NCBI GenBank assembly: GCA_025463515.1
Contig: JAODAQ010000007.1
Coordinates: forward strand, 1 to 41,121
Direction: 5' to 3'
Source of the DNA: Rhodoglobus sp.
GTDB taxonomy: Bacteria > Actinomycetota > Actinomycetes > Actinomycetales > Microbacteriaceae
DNA: 41,121 nucleotides
The notes below the pieces were generated by a model that saw only the letters and a program-made list of their open reading frames with translations, did not search any database and was not told the origin of the DNA. Shown piece after piece: positions 32,800 through 41,121 of this stretch. The stretch's first letter is position 1, and each line of letters begins with the position of its first letter. Both the position numbers and the translations under genes were made by a program.

Positions 32800-35700
32800 G
32801 TGTTGAGGAAGTGGCTGCGGAGCCACCTCTCGCTCGTGGCAAGCGCGACGAGCGGGGTGGTCATCGCTGCGCTCGTGGCGACGGTGGCCATCGTCTCGAC
32901 GGGCTACACCGCGCAGCGGGTCGACCTCGGCGACGGCGCCGTGTGGGTGGCGAACAGCCAGCAGCAGGCCATTGGCCGGGCGAACACCGAGGTGCTCGAG
33001 CTCAACACGGTTGTCGCGACGACGAGCGACGACGTCGACGTCCTGCAGGCCGGCGAGGTGGTGCTGCTCTTCGACCGCACCGGGAACAAGGTCGACATTG
33101 TGGATGCCGCGACCTCCGAGGTCACGGACAGCGTCCCGCTTCCCCCCGCCCGGCCCGAGGTCTACCTCGCCGGCACGAACGTCGTCGTCTTCGAGGCCGG
33201 AACCGGCGAGCTGTGGATCGTGCCGTGGAACGACTTCGCGCACTTCGACGCCGAGTCCGACTCCACCCTGAGCCTCGGCTCTGGCGCCGTGGTGAGCGTC
33301 GACCCGGCCGGCCTGCTCTTCGCGTACTCGCCCTCGACCGGGCAGGTCCTGCGAGTCGACGCCGCGGTCTCCGTCGATGTCAGCGGCACCGAGTCGGTGA
33401 GCATCCCGGATGGCGGCGACCTCTCGATCACGTCGGCGGCGGGCCGCTGGGCAGTGCTCGATGCGGACTCCGACACCGTCTACCTCGCCGGCCGCACCGT
33501 CGAGCTCGCGCCGCTCATCGGCGGCGGCACGTCGACAGTCCTGCAGTGGGCCTCCGCCGCCGGCGATCGCGTGCTCGTCGCGTACAGCGCGGGGCTCATC
33601 AGCGTGCCGCTCAGCGGCGCGAGCGCCGTGGCGCTGGCCGACGGGGAGTCCGGTACTCCCGCCCGCCCCCTCGTGGTCGACGGCTGCGAGTTCGCCGCCT
33701 GGACGAACGGCGACAACTGGCGCCGCTGCCAGTCCGACGGCGGGTCGGGAACGACGCTCGCGCTCGACGGCATGGCGGGCACCGCGCGCCTCTCCTTCGT
33801 GAGCAACGGGGACCGCGCCGTGCTGAACGACCGGCGCTCCGGCCAGACCTGGGCCGTGCAGCGCGAGGGCGAGCTCATCGACAACTGGGACGACCTGATC
33901 GTCAAGGACGACCAGCCGCCGCAGGAGCAGCAGAACGACGAGGACGTCCCGCCCGAGGTGGAGAAGGTGCAGGAGCCGCCGGTCGCCATCAACGACTCCT
34001 TCGGCGCGCGCCCCGGCCGCGCGACCGTCCTGCCGGTGCTGCTCAACGACTTCGACCCGAACGGCGACGTCCTCGTGGTCAGCGCCGTGAGCCCGATCGA
34101 CGAGAAGGTCGGCCACCTCGACCTCATCAACGAGCAGCAGCAGATCCAGCTCACCCTCGCGGGCACGGCGACCGGCACGGTGGACTTCACGTACACGATC
34201 ACCGACGGCCGCGGTGGCAGCGCGAGCGCGACCGTCACGGTGGCGGTTCGCACTCCGGCCCAGAACTCGCCGCCCGTGCAGGTGCGCTCGACGAAGACCG
34301 TCGTCCAGGTCGGCGGCCGCGTCACGAGCCAGGTGCTCGGCGACTGGGTAGACCCGGACGGCGACGCGTTCTACCTCACGAGCGCCTCGGTGGCGGAGCC
34401 CGACTCGGTGTCCTGGAAGCCCGGCGGCGCGGTCGTCTACTCCGACGCGGGCACCGGCGCCGACCTCAAGCTCGTGAGCCTCGTCGTGTCCGACGGCACC
34501 GCCGAGAGCTCGGGCAGCCTCTCCGTGGCCGTCAAGCCCGCTGGCGAGGTCGAGATCATCGCCGATCCCTTCGTCGTGCTCGCCTCGGCGGGGGAGGAGG
34601 AGACGATCTCGCCGCTCGACCACGTGCGCGGCGGCTCGGGGACGATCCGCCTGAACAGCGTCCCCGCCAAGGCGGATGTCACGATCACGCCGAGCTACGA
34701 GACCGGCACGTTCAAGTTCGAGAGCGACCAGATCCGCAGCCACTACCTCGAGTACGTCGTGACCGACGGCAACCAGACGGTCACGGGCCTCGTCCGCGTC
34801 GACGTCAGCGCGCCGCCGGACCCGAACACCAAGCCGGTCACGGTGCCCAAGACCGTGTTCGTCAAGACGCTGCGCAACGAGCGCGTCGACGTCGCGGGAA
34901 CCGACTTCGACCCGGCGGGCGGCGTGCTGCTCGTGACCGGGCTGATGAACCTCCCGAGCGATTCTGGCGTGCGCGCCGAGGTGCTCGACCAGCGGCTCGT
35001 GCGCGTGAGCCTCACCGGGCCGCTCGACGACGGGCCGGTCACGTTCAACTACCGCATCACGAACGGACTCGCCGACGCCGAGGGCGTGATCACGGTCGTG
35101 GAGATCCCCACGCCCGCGCGGGTGCAGGCCCCGATCGCCAACGACGACTCCGTGACGGTGCGGGTCGGCGAGGCCATCGACATCCCCGTGCTCGACAACG
35201 ACGAGCACCCCGACGGCCTCCCGCTCACTCTGCAGCCCAGGCTCGACCAGGACCTGCCGGACGGCTCGGGCCTGCTGTTCGCGTCGGGCACGGTGCTGCG
35301 CTATCTCGCCCCCGACAAGACGGGCAACTTCACCGCCGCGTACCAGGTCACCGGGCCCGACGGCCAGGCCGCGACCGCGCTCGTGCGCATCGCCGTGCGC
35401 GAGGCCGACCCCGCGACGAACAACCCGCCCGTGCCCGACACGGTGACCGCCCGGGTCATCGCGGGGGAGACCGTGCGGGTGCGCATCCCCCTCAGCGGCA
35501 TCGACCCGGACGGCGACTCCGTGCAGCTGCTCGGGCAGGCGACCAACCCCGAGAAGGGCGCCGTGACGGACGTCGAGTCCGACACGATCGTGTACCAGGC
35601 CGGCGACTACTCGGCGGGCACCGACACCTTCACCTACACGGTGATCGACTCGCTCGGCGCCCGTGCCACCGGCACCGTCCGCGTGGGCATCAGCCCGCGC

Positions 35701-38694
35701 CTCGAGGGCGCGCGCAACCCGGTGGCCGTGGTCGACGAGGTGACGGTGCGCCCCGGCTTCACGGTCTCGGTGCAGGCGCTTGCCAACGACTCCGACCCCG
35801 ACGGGAGCCCGCTCTCTATCACCTCGGCAACGCCCGCGGACCCCGCGACCCAGATCACCGCCAAGCTCGTCGGCACGGACGTCGTGGACATCACGCCGCC
35901 TCGCGCCGAGGGCACGTACGCGGTCATCTACCAGATCGAGAATGCGCGCGGCGGCACCAGCCAGAACTTCATCCGGGTGACCGTCGACGCGGATGCCCCC
36001 CTCTCGTACCCGGTGGCCACCGACAGCGTGCTCACCCTCTCCGACGTGCTCGACCGCGACCGGGTGACCGTCGACGTGCTCGCGAACGTGTTCTTCGCGG
36101 ACGGCGATGCCCGATCGCTCGGGCTCTCCGTGTACCAGGGCTACGGCAGCGCGGCACGGGTCACCAACGACAAGAAGATCGAGGTGACGATCGGCGACCG
36201 CAGCCAGATCATCCCCTTCAAGGTCACCCACCCGGAGGACCCGACGGTCTTCAGCTACGCGTTCATCCGCGTGCCGGGCTTCGACGACGCCCTGCCCCAG
36301 CTCGACCGGCGGGCTCCTGCGCTGCGTGTCAACAGCGAGGACCAGCTCACCATCGACCTCAACGACTACGTGATCGCGGTCGGGGGCAAGCAGGTGCGGC
36401 TCACCGACTCGAGCACGGTCCAGGCCACCCACGCGAACGGCGACGACCTGGTGGTCGACCAGGACACGCTCGTCTACACCTCCGCCGACAAGTACTTCGG
36501 CCCGGCCTCCATCTCGTTCGAGGTGACGGACGGCACCTCGGCGAGCGACCCGGCGGGCCGCACCGCGATCATCGTGCTGCCGATCACGGTCCTACCCCGC
36601 GACAACCAGCCGCCGGACTTCGGCGGCGCCGTGATCGACTTCGAGCCGGGCCAGGAGAAGGAGATCGACCTCCTCAAGCTCACCACCTACCCGTACCCCG
36701 ACGACCTCGACGAGCTCGTGTACTCGGTGCTCGCGCCGAACCCCGAGGCCTTCGAGTACGCGCTCAACGGCAACATGCTCACCCTCCGCGCGACGGAGAA
36801 GGCGGCGAACGGCTCGGTCACCAACATCACCCTCGGCGTGCGCGACGACCTGAGCGAGGGCGGCGCCGGCCGCATCGAGCTGCACGTCGTGCCCTCGACC
36901 AGGCCGCTTCTCATCCCCGCCTCCGACACCGCGGTAGCACCGCGGGGCGGCACGACGAGCGTGGACGTGCTCCAGAACGACCAGGCGACGAACCCGTTCC
37001 CCGGCAAGCCGCTGCAGGTGCTCGCGATCCGCGGCCTCGAGGGCGCGGCCGTGCCTCCGGGCATCGACATCGTCCCCAGCGCGGACAACAGCACGCTCGC
37101 GGTCACGGTGGCGAGCACGGCCGCGCCGGTCGACGTGACGCTGCAGTACCAGGTCGCCGACGCGACCAACGACCCGAGCCGCTACGTGTGGGGCACCATC
37201 ACGGTCTCCGTGCAGGACCGCCCGGACCCGATCGCCAACCTCGCGCCGAGCGGCTTCTCCGACGGCCAGATCACGATGCGCTGGAACGCGGGCTCGTTCA
37301 ACAACTCGCCGATCACGAACTACAAGGTCACGAGCACGCAGGGCTCGACGGTCGTGAACGTGACGGACTGCACGGGCACCACCTGCGCGATCCCGACACC
37401 GGGCAACGGACCGGCCAATGCCGTCACGGTGACCGTCATCGCCACCAACTCGATCGGCGACTCCGACCCCGTGACGCTCGCCGACCAGGTCTGGTCGGAC
37501 ATCATCCCGCCCGCGCCCACCGTCCTGAGCTCGTCGCCCATCGACCACGGGCTCGTGATCAGCTGGAACGAGGTCGCCACGCCCTCCGGCGGCTCGGCGG
37601 TCGACCGCTACCACCTCGCGGTCGGCGGCTTCTCCGGCGACGTGAGCCCCTCGCAGTGCTCCGGCGGCACCTGCACCGTGAACACCGGCGCCCTCGGGTG
37701 GAGCTTCGACAACGGGGTGGCAGTGACGTACACGGTGAGCGCGCGGAATGCCGCCCTGACGGCGCTCTCGGTGTGGAACACGAGCGAGCCGGCATCCGGC
37801 GTGCCTGCTGGTCCGCCGATCGCGGTCGGGTCGATCAGCGCCACTGTTCAGAGCGACACCTCGATCGCGCTGAGCTGGGGCGGGGTGTTCAGCGACAACG
37901 GCCGCGCCATCTCGGCCTACACCGCGGCCGCGTACACCGGTGCTGCGCCGACCTGTGCCCCCAACGGCGCGATCGCCTCGAACGGCGCCGCGATCGCCGC
38001 CGCCGGCACGGGCACCTCGACGGTGTTCTCCGGCCTCTCCGCCAACGCGACCTACACGCTCGTCGTCTTCGCCTACAACGGCCAGGGCTGCACGGTCAGC
38101 TCGGCAGTCGTCGCGCACACGCCCCCGCCCGTGATCACCAGCCTCCAGGTCGCCGGCCCCTCGCTCAACGGCTCGGTGTACGACTTCGTGCTCACCGGCG
38201 GGAACGCGGGCGGCACGACGCTCGGCAGCGCGGACTCGATCTTCTTCCGCCTCAATGGCGGCACCGAGTACGGCCCCGTGGGCCTGAACGGGTTCCTCGC
38301 GGCGGAGGCCGGCCAGTTCGGCCAGCAGGTGTCCATCACGGCCCGCGCGTGCCGCACCTACGACGGCGTCGCGGTCTGCCAGACCGCCGCCTCCGCACCC
38401 CAGTTCCTGGGCACGCCCGTGGACCCGCGGCTCGCCGGCCTCACGTTCACCTCCGACGGCAACGTCCTGTCGCCCTACAGCGGCACCTTCAACTGGCTGG
38501 GCCTGCCCACCGGCCCCGGCTACACGTCGGTCGAGTACGCGTGCGGCACCGACCCGAACGGCCCCTTCAGCCCCGCTTCGGGCGTGAGCTCGTGCCATGT
38601 GGATGCCGGACTGCTCGGCGACTCGTACCTGACAATCCGGGTCGGGGCCAACGGCACCACTTACCCTGTGACCTACCGCGGAAGCCAACTGTGA
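32800..38694 (+). CDS. Giant membrane-anchored Ig-like/FN3 surface protein
   Basis: 1964 residues. Order: short basic N-terminus, one transmembrane helix (about 13-35), a roughly 340-residue beta-rich region resembling a beta-propeller (repeated strands such as DGAVWVANSQQ, GEVVLLFDRTGNKV, GELWIVPWN), a charged Gln/Glu-rich linker (about 365-388), then about nine cadherin/Ig-like repeats of roughly 90-110 residues with NDxDPDGD-type motifs (about 390-1470), and four or five FN3-like domains (from about 1474, 1569, 1671, 1774 and 1876). Several FN3 domains have a short Cys loop (DCTGTTC, QCSGGTC). No LPXTG or C-terminal helix is seen. GTG 32800 (TTG 32803 possible), 10 bp after the kinase. Function unknown: adhesin, wall scaffold or kinase ligand. 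Confidence 0.88.
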   Translation: MLRKWLRSHLSLVASATSGVVIAALVATVAIVSTGYTAQRVDLGDGAVWVANSQQQAIGRANTEVLELNTVVATTSDDVDVLQAGEVVLLFDRTGNKVDIVDAATSEVTDSVPLPPARPEVYLAGTNVVVFEAGTGELWIVPWNDFAHFDAESDSTLSLGSGAVVSVDPAGLLFAYSPSTGQVLRVDAAVSVDVSGTESVSIPDGGDLSITSAAGRWAVLDADSDTVYLAGRTVELAPLIGGGTSTVLQWASAAGDRVLVAYSAGLISVPLSGASAVALADGESGTPARPLVVDGCEFAAWTNGDNWRRCQSDGGSGTTLALDGMAGTARLSFVSNGDRAVLNDRRSGQTWAVQREGELIDNWDDLIVKDDQPPQEQQNDEDVPPEVEKVQEPPVAINDSFGARPGRATVLPVLLNDFDPNGDVLVVSAVSPIDEKVGHLDLINEQQQIQLTLAGTATGTVDFTYTITDGRGGSASATVTVAVRTPAQNSPPVQVRSTKTVVQVGGRVTSQVLGDWVDPDGDAFYLTSASVAEPDSVSWKPGGAVVYSDAGTGADLKLVSLVVSDGTAESSGSLSVAVKPAGEVEIIADPFVVLASAGEEETISPLDHVRGGSGTIRLNSVPAKADVTITPSYETGTFKFESDQIRSHYLEYVVTDGNQTVTGLVRVDVSAPPDPNTKPVTVPKTVFVKTLRNERVDVAGTDFDPAGGVLLVTGLMNLPSDSGVRAEVLDQRLVRVSLTGPLDDGPVTFNYRITNGLADAEGVITVVEIPTPARVQAPIANDDSVTVRVGEAIDIPVLDNDEHPDGLPLTLQPRLDQDLPDGSGLLFASGTVLRYLAPDKTGNFTAAYQVTGPDGQAATALVRIAVREADPATNNPPVPDTVTARVIAGETVRVRIPLSGIDPDGDSVQLLGQATNPEKGAVTDVESDTIVYQAGDYSAGTDTFTYTVIDSLGARATGTVRVGISPRLEGARNPVAVVDEVTVRPGFTVSVQALANDSDPDGSPLSITSATPADPATQITAKLVGTDVVDITPPRAEGTYAVIYQIENARGGTSQNFIRVTVDADAPLSYPVATDSVLTLSDVLDRDRVTVDVLANVFFADGDARSLGLSVYQGYGSAARVTNDKKIEVTIGDRSQIIPFKVTHPEDPTVFSYAFIRVPGFDDALPQLDRRAPALRVNSEDQLTIDLNDYVIAVGGKQVRLTDSSTVQATHANGDDLVVDQDTLVYTSADKYFGPASISFEVTDGTSASDPAGRTAIIVLPITVLPRDNQPPDFGGAVIDFEPGQEKEIDLLKLTTYPYPDDLDELVYSVLAPNPEAFEYALNGNMLTLRATEKAANGSVTNITLGVRDDLSEGGAGRIELHVVPSTRPLLIPASDTAVAPRGGTTSVDVLQNDQATNPFPGKPLQVLAIRGLEGAAVPPGIDIVPSADNSTLAVTVASTAAPVDVTLQYQVADATNDPSRYVWGTITVSVQDRPDPIANLAPSGFSDGQITMRWNAGSFNNSPITNYKVTSTQGSTVVNVTDCTGTTCAIPTPGNGPANAVTVTVIATNSIGDSDPVTLADQVWSDIIPPAPTVLSSSPIDHGLVISWNEVATPSGGSAVDRYHLAVGGFSGDVSPSQCSGGTCTVNTGALGWSFDNGVAVTYTVSARNAALTALSVWNTSEPASGVPAGPPIAVGSISATVQSDTSIALSWGGVFSDNGRAISAYTAAAYTGAAPTCAPNGAIASNGAAIAAAGTGTSTVFSGLSANATYTLVVFAYNGQGCTVSSAVVAHTPPPVITSLQVAGPSLNGSVYDFVLTGGNAGGTTLGSADSIFFRLNGGTEYGPVGLNGFLAAEAGQFGQQVSITARACRTYDGVAVCQTAASAPQFLGTPVDPRLAGLTFTSDGNVLSPYSGTFNWLGLPTGPGYTSVEYACGTDPNGPFSPASGVSSCHVDAGLLGDSYLTIRVGANGTTYPVTYRGSQL

Positions 38695-38704
38695 AAGAGA
38701 TCTC

Positions 38705-39676
38705 ATGACCATGACACCCGAGCAGGCCACCTGGTTCTCGGACATCTTCAACCGGCTCGTGGCGAACGTCGACCAGGTGCTCCTGGGGAAGACGTTCGTG
38801 ATCCGGCTGGGATTCACCGCGCTCCTGAGCGACGGCCACCTGCTTCTCGAGGACTTCCCGGGCACCGGCAAGACCTCGTTCGCGCGCGCCATGGCGCAGA
38901 GCGTCGCGGGCACGAGCAGCCGCATCCAGTTCACCCCGGACCTCCTCCCCGGCGACATCACGGGCGTGAGCATCTACAACCAGGGCGGCGCGGAGTTCGA
39001 ATTCCACCCGGGCCCGATCTTCGCGAACATCGTCCTCGCCGACGAGATCAACCGGGCGAGCCCGAAGACCCAGTCCGCCCTCCTGGAGGTCATGGAGGAG
39101 GCGACCGTCACGGTCGACGGCGTGAGCCACCCGGTCGGCGCCCCGTTCATGGTCATCGCCACCCAGAACCCCATCGAGCAGGCGGGCACCTACCGCCTCC
39201 CCGAGGCGCAGCTCGACCGCTTCCTCATGAAGACGTCGATCGGATACCCCGACCACTCGTCGACCGTGCGCATCCTCGAGGGCGCGGGCGTCAAGGCGCA
39301 CGAGACCATCGTGCCGCCGATCGTCACCGCCGACGTCGTCGTCGAGATGGCGCAGCTCGCCCGCACCGTGCACGTCGACCCGACCATCAACGACTACGTG
39401 AGCCGCATCGTGGAGTCCACCCGCACCGCCACCGAGGTCCGCCTCGGTGCGAGTGTGCGCGGTGCCCTCGCTCTCGTGCGCACTGCCAAGACCCTCGCCG
39501 CGGCGAGCGGCCGCCACTACGTCATCCCGGACGACGTCAAGGCGCTGGCGGAGCCCGTGCTCGCCCACCGCCTCGTGATCGACGCGGAGGCCGAGTTCGA
39601 CGGCGTCACCGCACCGAGCATCATGAGCCAGATCCTGATCGAGACGCCGCCGCCGAGCGAGCGCCAAGCCGTGTAA
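38705..39676 (+). CDS. MoxR family AAA+ ATPase
   Basis: 323-residue MoxR-type AAA+ chaperone-like ATPase. Walker A is EDFPGTGKTSFARAMA (about 49-64), Walker B IVLADEINRASPKTQSALLEVMEE, sensor 1 VIATQNPIEQAGTYRLPEAQLDRF; the lid domain follows. MoxR proteins commonly act with DUF58/VWA partners to assemble or activate other proteins, and the next overlapping gene is a DUF58 protein. The ATG at 38705 is preceded by GAAAGAGA and lies 10 bp after the giant protein. The stop overlaps the next start (TAATG). Confidence 0.95.
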   Translation: MTMTPEQATWFSDIFNRLVANVDQVLLGKTFVIRLGFTALLSDGHLLLEDFPGTGKTSFARAMAQSVAGTSSRIQFTPDLLPGDITGVSIYNQGGAEFEFHPGPIFANIVLADEINRASPKTQSALLEVMEEATVTVDGVSHPVGAPFMVIATQNPIEQAGTYRLPEAQLDRFLMKTSIGYPDHSSTVRILEGAGVKAHETIVPPIVTADVVVEMAQLARTVHVDPTINDYVSRIVESTRTATEVRLGASVRGALALVRTAKTLAAASGRHYVIPDDVKALAEPVLAHRLVIDAEAEFDGVTAPSIMSQILIETPPPSERQAV

Positions 39677-41079
39677 TGGCAGCAGGCACCGCGAAGAAGG
39701 CGCCCCCCGCCCAGGTCGTGACGGGAGCGCGTATCGACTCGCACTTCACGACCACGGGCACGCAGGGGCTCACGAACGCGCGCACGCGCATCGTGGGCGA
39801 CCGCACGGGCTTCCTCGCGGACGCCGTCATCGCGACAGTGCGCTTCTTCACCGCCGTCCGGGGCCTCGTCGCCCGGGTGTTCGGCAGGCTCGCGGGCGTC
39901 ATCACGCCGCTCGGCTGGTCGATCCTCGCGGCGGTGCCCGTCACGCTCGGGCTCGGCTACGCGCTCGGCTGGGTCGAGCTCGTCGTCGTCGGGTTCGCCC
40001 TCGTCGCCCTCATCGTCATCGCCTTCGTCTACCTCGTCGGCCGCAGCGCCATCACGATCGAGCTGCGCGTGCCGCACAGCCGGGTCGTCGCGGGGGAGCG
40101 CGCGGTCGGCGACGTCGTCGTGAGCAACCCCGGCCGCAGGCGCACCTTCGGCGTGACTGTCGAGGTCCCGGTCGGCACCGGCCTCGCCGAGGCCGCCCTG
40201 CCCGGGCTCGCCCGCGGCGCCACCTTCAGCCACGAGTTCGCGATCCCCACGCTGCGCCGCGGAGTGGTGCCGGTGGGCCCGGTCCGGACGGTGCGCGCCG
40301 ACCCGATCGGCATCGTGCGGCGGGAGCTGGTGTGGACCGACCTCGAGCAGGTGTTCGTGCATCCGCGCACCATCAGCATCCCGAGCATGAGCACGGGGTT
40401 CATCCGCGACCTCGAGGGCAACCCCACTCGCGACCTGTCGAACAACGACGTGTCGTTCCACGCCCTGCGCGAGTACCTCCCGGGCGACGAGCGGCGCTAC
40501 ATCCCCTGGAAGTCGACAGCGCGCACGGGCACGTACATGGTCCGCCAGTTCGAGGAGACCCGCCGCAGCCACCTCGTCATCGCGCTGAGCCTCGCGACGA
40601 GCGACTACGCGAGCGACGAGGAGTTCGAGATGGCGGTGAGCGTCGCGGGCTCGCTCGGGGCGCGCGCCATCCGGGACGCCCGCACGGTCACTGTCGTCGC
40701 GAGCGAGATCACGCCGCAGTTCGCCAAGCGCAAGGTCTTCGCCGTCAAACTGCTCTCCACCCTGACCCGCACGAGGCTGCTGGATGACCTCGCGATAGTC
40801 GAGCGGGAGGACACCGCCCTCGCCATAACCGACGTCGCCAGGGTCACGGGCGAGCAGGCGAGCGGAGTGTCCGTCGCGTTCCTCGTCTGCGGCTCGGGGG
40901 CGACCCCGCAGGAGCTGCGCGCGGCGTCGACGAAGTTCCCGGCCGACGTCGAGGTCGTCGCGGTGGTGTGCAACCCCGACCGCCCGCCGGGGCTGCGCCG
41001 CGTCGCGGGCCTGAGCGTGCTCTCGATCGGCTTCCTCGAAGACCTGCAGAAGTCCCTCGCGCGATCGGCCGCCGCGTGA
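39676..41079 (+). CDS. DUF58 membrane protein, VWA-like
   Basis: 467 residues. An N-terminal cytoplasmic segment is followed by two close transmembrane helices (about 75-118), then a beta-rich part (VPHSRVVAGERAVGDVVVSNPG) and the DUF58 core with its hallmark LREYLPGDERRYIPWKSTARTG (about 263-284), ending in a Rossmann/VWA-like region. DUF58 proteins are the typical partners of MoxR ATPases. The usual third member is a transglutaminase-like membrane protein, which the next gene may be. Its stop overlaps a GTG of that gene. Confidence 0.93.
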   Translation: MAAGTAKKAPPAQVVTGARIDSHFTTTGTQGLTNARTRIVGDRTGFLADAVIATVRFFTAVRGLVARVFGRLAGVITPLGWSILAAVPVTLGLGYALGWVELVVVGFALVALIVIAFVYLVGRSAITIELRVPHSRVVAGERAVGDVVVSNPGRRRTFGVTVEVPVGTGLAEAALPGLARGATFSHEFAIPTLRRGVVPVGPVRTVRADPIGIVRRELVWTDLEQVFVHPRTISIPSMSTGFIRDLEGNPTRDLSNNDVSFHALREYLPGDERRYIPWKSTARTGTYMVRQFEETRRSHLVIALSLATSDYASDEEFEMAVSVAGSLGARAIRDARTVTVVASEITPQFAKRKVFAVKLLSTLTRTRLLDDLAIVEREDTALAITDVARVTGEQASGVSVAFLVCGSGATPQELRAASTKFPADVEVVAVVCNPDRPPGLRRVAGLSVLSIGFLEDLQKSLARSAAA

Positions 41080-41121
41080 GCGCGCCCGCCGCGGTCGGCA
41101 CCGCCGCGAAGCGGTCGCGCG
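41076..41121 (+). CDS. Start of the next gene (3' partial), possibly transglutaminase-like
   Basis: A GTG overlapping the DUF58 stop (GTGA) opens a frame reading VSAPAAVGTAAKRSR up to the window edge. Only 15 codons are visible, so no domain can be seen. MoxR-DUF58 pairs are often followed by a TgpA/transglutaminase-core membrane protein, which is the best guess from context only. Confidence 0.4.
   Translation, partial: MSAPAAVGTAAKRSR

Noticed and set aside
32728-36432. A 1234-residue open frame on the minus strand antisense to the giant protein.
   Set aside because: Its product is Arg/Asp/His/Val-rich without domains, as expected for the reverse complement of GC-rich coding DNA. The plus-strand frame has clear domains and operon context.

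Overview
The window is dense, GC-rich DNA with short intergenic gaps, frequent GTG starts, ATGA/GTGA stop-start overlaps and many probable leaderless promoters. Gene content (an F-type ATP synthase with a short epsilon subunit, FCD-type GntR and Liv-type catabolic operons, and a kinase/PP2C/FHA/MoxR/DUF58 locus) points to a high-GC actinobacterium, most likely Microbacteriaceae. That placement is inferred from protein style and composition; there is no rRNA marker in the window. No tRNA, rRNA, CRISPR array, insertion sequence or phage gene was found, and no stretch over 300 bases lacks a gene.

Layout. (1) 1-3921 (+): end of the ATP synthase operon (atpG partial, atpD, atpC), then a small P-loop kinase-like protein and yaaA. 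(2) 3918-5002 (-): the coupled alkylation-repair pair ogt-tag. (3) 5096-10362 (+): an aldo/keto reductase, then a TetR regulator and a heterodimeric ABC exporter behind a perfect 20-bp palindrome lying inside the promoter. (4) 10359-11879 (-): a membrane-anchored HExxH protein and a small lipoprotein. (5) 11884-24266: a catabolic locus built around a divergent promoter at about 13500-13640 that carries two near-identical GntR-type operators. Leftward it drives a metallo-beta-lactamase-fold hydrolase and a two-domain carboxymuconolactone-decarboxylase (CMD)-like protein. Rightward it drives a branched-chain-amino-acid-type ABC importer (with a permease-ATPase fusion), a second MBL hydrolase, an SDR, two beta-hydroxyacid dehydrogenases, a cupin, a PcaC-like CMD, an FCD-GntR regulator and a second two-domain CMD. 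(6) 24277-24840 (-): a YceI protein behind a double TGAC-NN-GTCA element. (7) 24894-29794: a putrescine/GABA-type amine catabolic group (FAD oxidoreductase, class-III aminotransferase, Lrp/AsnC regulator, divergent aldehyde dehydrogenase). (8) 29878-41121 (+): FHA protein, PP2C phosphatase, transmembrane Ser/Thr kinase with an external FN3-like domain, a 1964-residue surface protein, MoxR ATPase, DUF58 protein and the start of a further gene.

The two most interesting systems are the catabolic locus (5), whose enzyme families are duplicated or triplicated and whose substrate cannot be read from known pathways, and the phosphosignalling/surface-protein locus (8), where a kinase, a phosphatase, a phosphopeptide reader, a giant Ig/FN3 surface protein and a MoxR-DUF58 pair are tightly packed. 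Region (5) reads as import of a small organic acid or lactone, hydrolysis, redox steps at hydroxyl/carbonyl groups and decarboxylase-fold steps, under induction by an FCD-type regulator. This pathway is inference; the gene order, overlaps and operators are seen directly.
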